Assembly: GCA_022448245.1 (NCBI GenBank) | Contig: JAKVCO010000006.1 | Coordinates: 389,958 to 438,277 of the forward strand | Length of the DNA: 48,320 nucleotides | Direction of reading: 5' to 3' | Source: Paracoccaceae bacterium | GTDB lineage: Bacteria > Pseudomonadota > Alphaproteobacteria > Rhodobacterales > Rhodobacteraceae | Shown: piece by piece, positions 43,968 to 48,320 of the stretch | Layout of the letters: each line of letters starts with the position of its first letter | Position numbering within the stretch: position 1 is the first letter of the stretch | The notes under the pieces: generated by a model | What the model was told of the DNA's origin: nothing | The model's input: only the letters and a program-made list of their open reading frames with translations | The model's database searches: none | Position numbers and translations under genes: made by a program

Positions 43968-45004
43968 AGCTCATTGTAACCGGCGGCGCCGGCTTCATTG
44001 GATCAGCAGTGGTCAGGCAGGCTGTCGCAGAAGGCCATGAGGTCGTGAACCTTGATGCGCTGACCTATGCGGCTTGCCTCGAAAACCTCGCGCCGGTGCA
44101 CAACGCGCCGAACTACACCTTCGTGGAAGCCGACATTCGCGATCGCGCAGCGCTTGATGCCGTTTTGGCGGAACATGCGCCTGATGCGATCATGCACCTT
44201 GCCGCTGAGTCGCATGTGGACCGGTCCATCGACGGCCCCGGCGATTTCATCGAAACGAACATCACCGGCACCTTCAATCTGCTTGAAGCCGCCCGGAAGT
44301 ACTGGACCGAACAAGGCCGCCCCGAAGACTTCCGCTTCCACCATGTCTCCACCGACGAGGTCTTTGGCTCCCTCGGTGCCGACGGCATGTTCACCGAAGA
44401 CACGTCCTACGACCCACGCTCGCCCTACTCCGCGTCCAAAGCGGCGTCCGACCATCTCGTCCGCGCCTGGCACGAGACCTATGGCCTGCCAGTCGTGATG
44501 ACGAATTGCTCGAACAACTACGGCCCCTACCACTTCCCGGAAAAGCTCATCCCAGTGGTGATCCTGAACGCCTTGGCGGGCAAAGCACTGCCGATCTACG
44601 GCGACGGCTCCAACATCCGCGACTGGCTTTACGTGGAAGACCATGCCGATGCGCTGCTTCTCGTCCTGCAAAAGGGCGGGCTTGGCCGCAGCTACAACAT
44701 CGGTGGCGAGAACGAGCGTACGAACCTCGAACTGGTTGAGACGCTCTGCAGCATCCTTGACGAAGAACGCCCGCGCGAGACGGGTTCCTACAAAGACCTG
44801 ATCACCTTCGTCACTGACCGCCCCGGCCACGATGCCCGCTATGCGATCGACCCGGCACGGATCCGGGACGAGCTTGGCTGGCGGCCTTCCGTCACTGTGG
44901 AGGAAGGTCTCCGCCGCACCGTGCTTTGGTATTTGGAAAACGAGCCTTGGTGGAAACCTCTCCAAGAACGCCAAGGCGTTGGCGAGCGGCTCGGCAAAGG
45001 CTAG
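43964..45004 (+). CDS. rfbB: dTDP-glucose 4,6-dehydratase
   Basis: A 346-residue extended SDR, second step of dTDP-rhamnose synthesis. The NAD loop is [12 protein letters not shown] (from residue 6). [22 protein letters not shown], the [15 protein letters not shown] catalytic YxxxK and [17 protein letters not shown] are diagnostic. It is coupled to the sulfotransferase-like gene by ATGA. Its stop shares CTAG (45001-45004) with the convergent DUF2793 gene. Confidence 0.96.
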   Translation: MKLIVTGGAGFIGSAVVRQAVAEGHEVVNLDALTYAACLENLAPVHNAPNYTFVEADIRDRAALDAVLAEHAPDAIMHLAAESHVDRSIDGPGDFIETNITGTFNLLEAARKYWTEQGRPEDFRFHHVSTDEVFGSLGADGMFTEDTSYDPRSPYSASKAASDHLVRAWHETYGLPVVMTNCSNNYGPYHFPEKLIPVVILNALAGKALPIYGDGSNIRDWLYVEDHADALLLVLQKGGLGRSYNIGGENERTNLELVETLCSILDEERPRETGSYKDLITFVTDRPGHDARYAIDPARIRDELGWRPSVTVEEGLRRTVLWYLENEPWWKPLQERQGVGERLGKG

Positions 45005-45825
45005 CTGACGATCGCGCGGTCCGTCGTGCGGCGCCATGCGCTGCCGTCGGAGAATGCGGTCACAGCGCCCCCAGACTCGTCGCTGACGTAGATGATCGCC
45101 CCGGCGCCCGCGCCGGATGCAGATGGCAGCGTCGTCACAGTGAAATTACCAAGGCGCGCGGGGCCGCTGACACTGAGGCCCAGCATCGTCACGTCGCCGG
45201 ACAGCGCGTCGATCGAAATCGCCTCGTTCCAAGCGGTGCCGTCGGCACTGACCTTGATGAAGAAGTCGTCGCTACCCGCGGTGCCCATCTCGGCGCGCCC
45301 AGAAAAGCCGGTCTGGAAAAGAAGACTGGCTGTATCAACCGGGGCCACTTTGTTCAGCTTGAGCTGATGCCCAGCACCGTCGTGGTTCAGAAGCGTTGCC
45401 TCAGCGTTGATGCTCAAACGGTTGATGGCATCTGCCGTTGCGTTGATCCCCAGCGTGCCGACTGAGGACGGAAAGCCGCCACCCACCGGCGCCCAAACCG
45501 TCCCATCCCACACGCGAACGGTGGACGCGCCGCCCTCGCCAGCAACCCAACCGGATTTAGGCGCTTCAAAGGCCCAAGCCCCCTCCTGGAAAACAGCGAT
45601 CGTGCCCGCGTCCTGCCCGGCAAAGTCGCCAACAGCGCCAGCGCCAACGGTATAGACGTCGCCCTCGGCAGGGCTGACAGGCGCGTTGGTGACATCGAAA
45701 GAGATGACGGACAGCTGCACCAGAAGGTCCAGCTGAGCGAGCGCTTCGTTGTGCGTCACGTGCTTTTGCGCCTGTGCAGCAGCGATATACGGCAACGACA
45801 GGATCGAAGATTTAAGATCGGGCAT
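45001..45825 (-). CDS. DUF2793-domain protein
   Basis: A 274-residue protein with the DUF2793 signature in the first 120 residues: [23 protein letters not shown], then [20 protein letters not shown] and [17 protein letters not shown]. The C-terminal half is Gly/Ser/Ala-rich and beta-like ([35 protein letters not shown]), as in phage tail-fibre or carbohydrate-binding tips. DUF2793 proteins are common in Rhodobacteraceae and often near phage or gene-transfer-agent genes, but no other phage genes are here. It sits convergently between rfbB and rfbD. A surface or tail-related role is possible; I cannot tell which. Confidence 0.8.
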   Translation of the reverse strand: MPDLKSSILSLPYIAAAQAQKHVTHNEALAQLDLLVQLSVISFDVTNAPVSPAEGDVYTVGAGAVGDFAGQDAGTIAVFQEGAWAFEAPKSGWVAGEGGASTVRVWDGTVWAPVGGGFPSSVGTLGINATADAINRLSINAEATLLNHDGAGHQLKLNKVAPVDTASLLFQTGFSGRAEMGTAGSDDFFIKVSADGTAWNEAISIDALSGDVTMLGLSVSGPARLGNFTVTTLPSASGAGAGAIIYVSDESGGAVTAFSDGSAWRRTTDRAIVS

Positions 45826-45982
45826 GGAACGCTCCGCGCTAGGGCCAGGAAGAACATCGGCGAGTGAAAGTTGTCAGAGTTTTTCGACTAGGAAAGTTAA
45901 CGGGTCCTTTGGCGACCGTTCTCCCCTCTGTTCAACGGGCCTCTGAGACGTATAAGGCCATGAGAGTGAACCCGGAGCTGTG
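45826..45982. promoter_or_regulatory. Divergent spacer between the DUF2793 gene and rfbD
   Basis: These 157 bases separate the DUF2793 gene (minus) from rfbD (plus). Because the DUF2793 gene faces rfbB, rfbD and rfbA cannot be read from the rfbC promoter without crossing an antisense gene, so a promoter for rfbDA probably lies here. No consensus boxes were clear. Confidence 0.35.
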
Positions 45983-46828
45983 ATGTCCCTTTTGGTTTTT
46001 GGCAAAACTGGCCAGGTCGCCCGCGAACTGGCGATCAGGGCGCCCGACGCTGTGTTTCTGGACCGGAGCGAGGCTGACCTCAGAGATCCAGCGGGCTGTG
46101 CCTTGGCAATTGCTACTCGCAAAGCGTCGGTCGTCATCAATGCCGCAGCCTACACCGCCGTCGACAAAGCTGAGAGCGAGGAAGCCCTCGCCACCGTCAT
46201 CAATGGCGAAGCCCCCCGCGCGATGGCCGAAGCCTGCGCGGCCCTCGACATCCCCTTCGTCCATATCTCAACCGATTACGTGTTCGATGGCAGCGGGTCT
46301 GACCCATGGCGCACCGGCGATGAAACCGGGCCATTGGGGGCCTATGGCAGGTCCAAACTGGTAGGCGAGAAAGGCATCCAAATGGTCGGCGGCAAGTCTG
46401 TAGTCCTCCGGACGAGCTGGGTTTTTTCCTCTCACGGGGCCAATTTCGTCAAGACGATGCTCCGCTTGGGCGCCGACCGCGACGCCCTAAATATCGTAGA
46501 TGATCAAATCGGCGGGCCTACGTCTGCCGCAGACATTGCTGAGGCCTGCCTCACAATCGCCAAAGACCTGCAAGAAGGGTCAGCGCCAGGTGTTTATCAT
46601 TACTCGGGGACCCCTGACGTGAGCTGGTCTAATTTCGCGCGCGAGATTTTCTCTCAAACGGGTTTGCCGTGTTCGGTGAATGGCATTCCGTCATCCGAAT
46701 ACCCAACGCCTGCACCGCGCCCGAAAAACTCTCGACTGGATAACGCTGCCACCAAGGCAGACTTCGGGCTCGATCGGCCCGACTGGCGCACTGCGCTCTC
46801 CGACATTCTCAAGGAATTAAAGACGTGA
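45983..46828 (+). CDS. rfbD: dTDP-4-dehydrorhamnose reductase
   Basis: A 281-residue SDR that performs the last step of dTDP-L-rhamnose synthesis. It has [12 protein letters not shown] at the N-terminus, [26 protein letters not shown], the YGRSKLVGE catalytic YxxxK and LRTSWVFS. The first codons read GTG ATG (45980, 45983). ATG 45983 is chosen, with GGAG five bases upstream. The stop overlaps the rfbA start as GTGA (46825-46828). Confidence 0.95.
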   Translation: MSLLVFGKTGQVARELAIRAPDAVFLDRSEADLRDPAGCALAIATRKASVVINAAAYTAVDKAESEEALATVINGEAPRAMAEACAALDIPFVHISTDYVFDGSGSDPWRTGDETGPLGAYGRSKLVGEKGIQMVGGKSVVLRTSWVFSSHGANFVKTMLRLGADRDALNIVDDQIGGPTSAADIAEACLTIAKDLQEGSAPGVYHYSGTPDVSWSNFAREIFSQTGLPCSVNGIPSSEYPTPAPRPKNSRLDNAATKADFGLDRPDWRTALSDILKELKT

Positions 46829-47700
46829 CCCAACGCAAAGGCATTATTCTTGCAGGCGGCTCCGGCACGCGGCTGTACCCGATCACGATCGGTGTCTCGA
46901 AACAGCTTCTGCCGATCTACGACAAACCCATGATCTACTATCCGCTGTCTGTTCTGATGCTCTCGGGCATTCGAGAGATCGCGATGATCACCACGCCGCA
47001 CGATCAAGAGCAGTTTCAGCGCGCGCTGGGTGATGGTAGCCAGTTCGGAATCGAAATCACCTGGATCGTGCAGCCCTCGCCGGATGGCCTCGCACAGGCC
47101 TATCTGCTCGCGCGCGACTTTCTCAATGGAGCGCCCTCGGCGATGGTGCTTGGTGACAACATCTTCTTCGGCCATGGATTGCCCGCCCAGCTCGAGGCCG
47201 CCGATGCGCGTCCGAAGGGTGGCTCGGTCTTTGGCTATCACGTCTCCGATCCGGAGCGGTATGGCGTGGTGGGCTTTGACGGCGACGGGTCCGTCGTCTC
47301 GATCACTGAAAAGCCCGAGAACCCCGCCTCCAACTATGCCGTCACCGGGCTCTATTTCCTCGACGGCACCGCGCCAGAGCGCGCAGCCCTGGTGAAGCCG
47401 TCCGAGCGCGGCGAACTTGAGATTACCACGCTGCTGGAAACCTATCTCGACGACGGTGATCTGAACGTTGAGAAAATGGGCCGTGGATATGCCTGGTTTG
47501 ACACCGGGACCCACGCCTCCCTTCTCGATGCAGGTAACTTCGTGCGCACGCTAAGCGAACGCCAAGGCCAACAAGTCGGCTGTCTGGAAGAGATCGCTTA
47601 CGAAAACGGCTGGATCACACGCGAACAACTGCTGGTTCAGGCCGAAGCGCTGAAGAAGAATGCCTACGGCGCCTATCTGAAGCGCGTTGCCGAAAGCTGA
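46825..47700 (+). CDS. rfbA: Glucose-1-phosphate thymidylyltransferase
   Basis: A 291-residue nucleotidyltransferase, first step of dTDP-rhamnose synthesis. It has [64 protein letters not shown] and [18 protein letters not shown], all diagnostic of RmlA. It starts with GTG overlapping the rfbD stop (GTGA), so the two are translationally coupled. No terminator is visible in the 16 bases before the convergent LysR remnant. Confidence 0.96.
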   Translation: MTQRKGIILAGGSGTRLYPITIGVSKQLLPIYDKPMIYYPLSVLMLSGIREIAMITTPHDQEQFQRALGDGSQFGIEITWIVQPSPDGLAQAYLLARDFLNGAPSAMVLGDNIFFGHGLPAQLEAADARPKGGSVFGYHVSDPERYGVVGFDGDGSVVSITEKPENPASNYAVTGLYFLDGTAPERAALVKPSERGELEITTLLETYLDDGDLNVEKMGRGYAWFDTGTHASLLDAGNFVRTLSERQGQQVGCLEEIAYENGWITREQLLVQAEALKKNAYGAYLKRVAES

Positions 47701-47716
47701 ATCGAAGGCAGGTGGC

Positions 47717-48298
47717 CTAGTCTGAAAGCATCGTCTTGAGGGCTGGATGCGGAAACCGGCGGCGCGCGGTGACCGCATAAGACGGTTCTGACACACCTAG
47801 CTCAAACGGCGCAGTCGCGGGCCGACCCGCTGCGACTTCATCAGCCACCACGACCGCCGGGGCTGCAGCGACCCCAATGCCTTCGCGCGCCAAAAGGCGG
47901 ATGAGAACCATGTCATCCACGTCCGCGGCCACATGCGGCTGCACTTCCAGGCGGTCGAAAACCGCTTGCAGGGGCGCGCGCAACGAAGGGTCCTTTGGCA
48001 AGATCAGAGGCTCCGACCTGAGAAGCGCCACAAGGCTCTGGTACTTCAAGCGTGCCGGGACGGCGTGAAGCTCCACCAATTGCTCGGTGACCCGCTGCGC
48101 AGCCAGGTCATCACGTTGCCGCGGCGCGGTTGCGAGCACAAGGTCGAGCCTGTGTTCGCTCAGTTCAGCGAGGAGCAGCTCCATATTCCCTGAGCGCAGC
48201 TCGACAGAAACAGAACCCTGCGAAGAGGACGCAGAAAGCCAAGTATTTGATCCCACGGTTTGATGGTGCGGTCCATTCGATGGAATGGAAGGAAGCAC
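47717..48298 (-). pseudogene. Truncated LysR-type regulator (C-terminal effector-binding half only)
   Basis: The frame codes for 193 residues, but only about 175 from the C-terminus (from VSVELRSG) look like a LysR effector domain, with LSEHRLDLVLAT, PLILPKDPSLRAPL, DVDDMVLIRLLAREGIGVAAAPAV and YAVTARRRFPHP. The pattern recalls NhaR-like members. The family's N-terminal helix-turn-helix (about 60 residues plus linker) is missing: the frame is closed by a stop at 48314-48316, and upstream of about 48240 the sequence reads as an insertion element's end. The regulator is probably inactive. The first 20 or so residues of the frame are most likely antisense to the element. Confidence 0.7.
48272..48289 (+). 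other. Hairpin in the leader of the putative transposase
   Basis: TCCATTC (48272-48278) pairs with GAATGGA (48283-48289) around a four-base loop, just before the GGAAGGA ribosome-binding site of the transposase start at 48300. Such a stem could hinder translation from outside transcripts, as known for some insertion sequences. That role is inferred only. Confidence 0.4.
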
Positions 48299-48299
48299 T

Positions 48300-48320
48300 A
48301 TGGGACAAGTTCGTCACGGG
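48300..48320 (+). mobile_element. Start of a putative IS481-family transposase (cut by window edge)
   Basis: Only seven codons are visible: ATG 48300 reads MGQVRHG to the window edge, after GGAAGGA and a six-base spacer. MGQV-x-HG is the common N-terminus of a large group of IS481-family (rve integrase) transposases, where it is followed by a helix-turn-helix. The match rests on memory of that N-terminus and is short. It is backed by the neighbouring LysR gene, which loses its N-terminal half at this point. The element's outer end would lie near 48238-48255, but no terminal inverted repeat can be verified without the other end. Confidence 0.6.

Noticed and set aside
1..48320. JUMPstart/ops element (GGCGGTAG type) and sigma-54 promoters expected in polysaccharide loci
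   Set aside because: No convincing match was seen upstream of the capsule, rfb or glycosyltransferase genes; reading by eye cannot exclude degenerate sites.

Overview
The window is a dense, high-GC stretch that reads as an alphaproteobacterial surface-polysaccharide locus, most likely from the Rhodobacteraceae (Roseobacter group). That assignment rests on gene content: KpsMTE-type export, a YjbE/F/H set, a DUF2793 protein, RTX proteins and several sulfotransferases. It is inference from family knowledge, not from a database search. No tRNA, rRNA or CRISPR array was seen, and no gap between genes reaches 300 bases.

Layout. (1) 0-11 kb: a small phosphoglycosyl transferase, phosphomannomutase, four glycosyltransferases, an ABC capsule exporter (KpsT and KpsE on the minus strand, KpsM divergent on the plus strand) and UDP-glucose dehydrogenase. 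(2) 11-19 kb: minus-strand genes for a YjbE-like peptide, a YjbF-like lipoprotein, a YjbH-like outer-membrane protein and a membrane-bound UDP-sugar 4,6-dehydratase, then an NAD(P)-epimerase-like protein divergent from a Wza/CtrA-type outer-membrane export lipoprotein. (3) 19-31 kb: glycosyltransferase, FkbM methyltransferase, galE, a 980-residue tandem glycosyltransferase, three related zinc-ribbon methyltransferases, three sulfotransferases and gmd. (4) 31-42.5 kb: four large RTX proteins, one of them a serralysin-like metalloprotease, that share one C-terminal module of about 300 residues, plus a small exported protein and manC. (5) 42.7-47.7 kb: the dTDP-rhamnose genes rfbC, rfbB, rfbD and rfbA, with a sulfotransferase-like gene translationally coupled between rfbC and rfbB and a DUF2793 gene facing the other way between rfbB and rfbD. 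(6) Right edge: a LysR-type gene without its DNA-binding half, next to the first codons of what looks like an IS481-family transposase.

How it fits together. manB and manC supply GDP-mannose and gmd converts it to a 4-keto-6-deoxy sugar. ugd supplies UDP-glucuronate, galE UDP-galactose and rfbABCD dTDP-rhamnose. The glycosyltransferases assemble the chain. FkbM, the zinc-ribbon methyltransferases and the sulfotransferases probably decorate it. KpsMTE with the Wza/CtrA-type protein exports it. The RTX proteins are expected to leave by a type I secretion system, whose ABC, adaptor and TolC genes are not in the window, and may sit in or trim the extracellular matrix. The most unusual features are the shared RTX C-terminal module on four unrelated N-termini, the zinc-ribbon methyltransferase trio with degenerate SAM motif I, and the multi-domain tandem glycosyltransferase.
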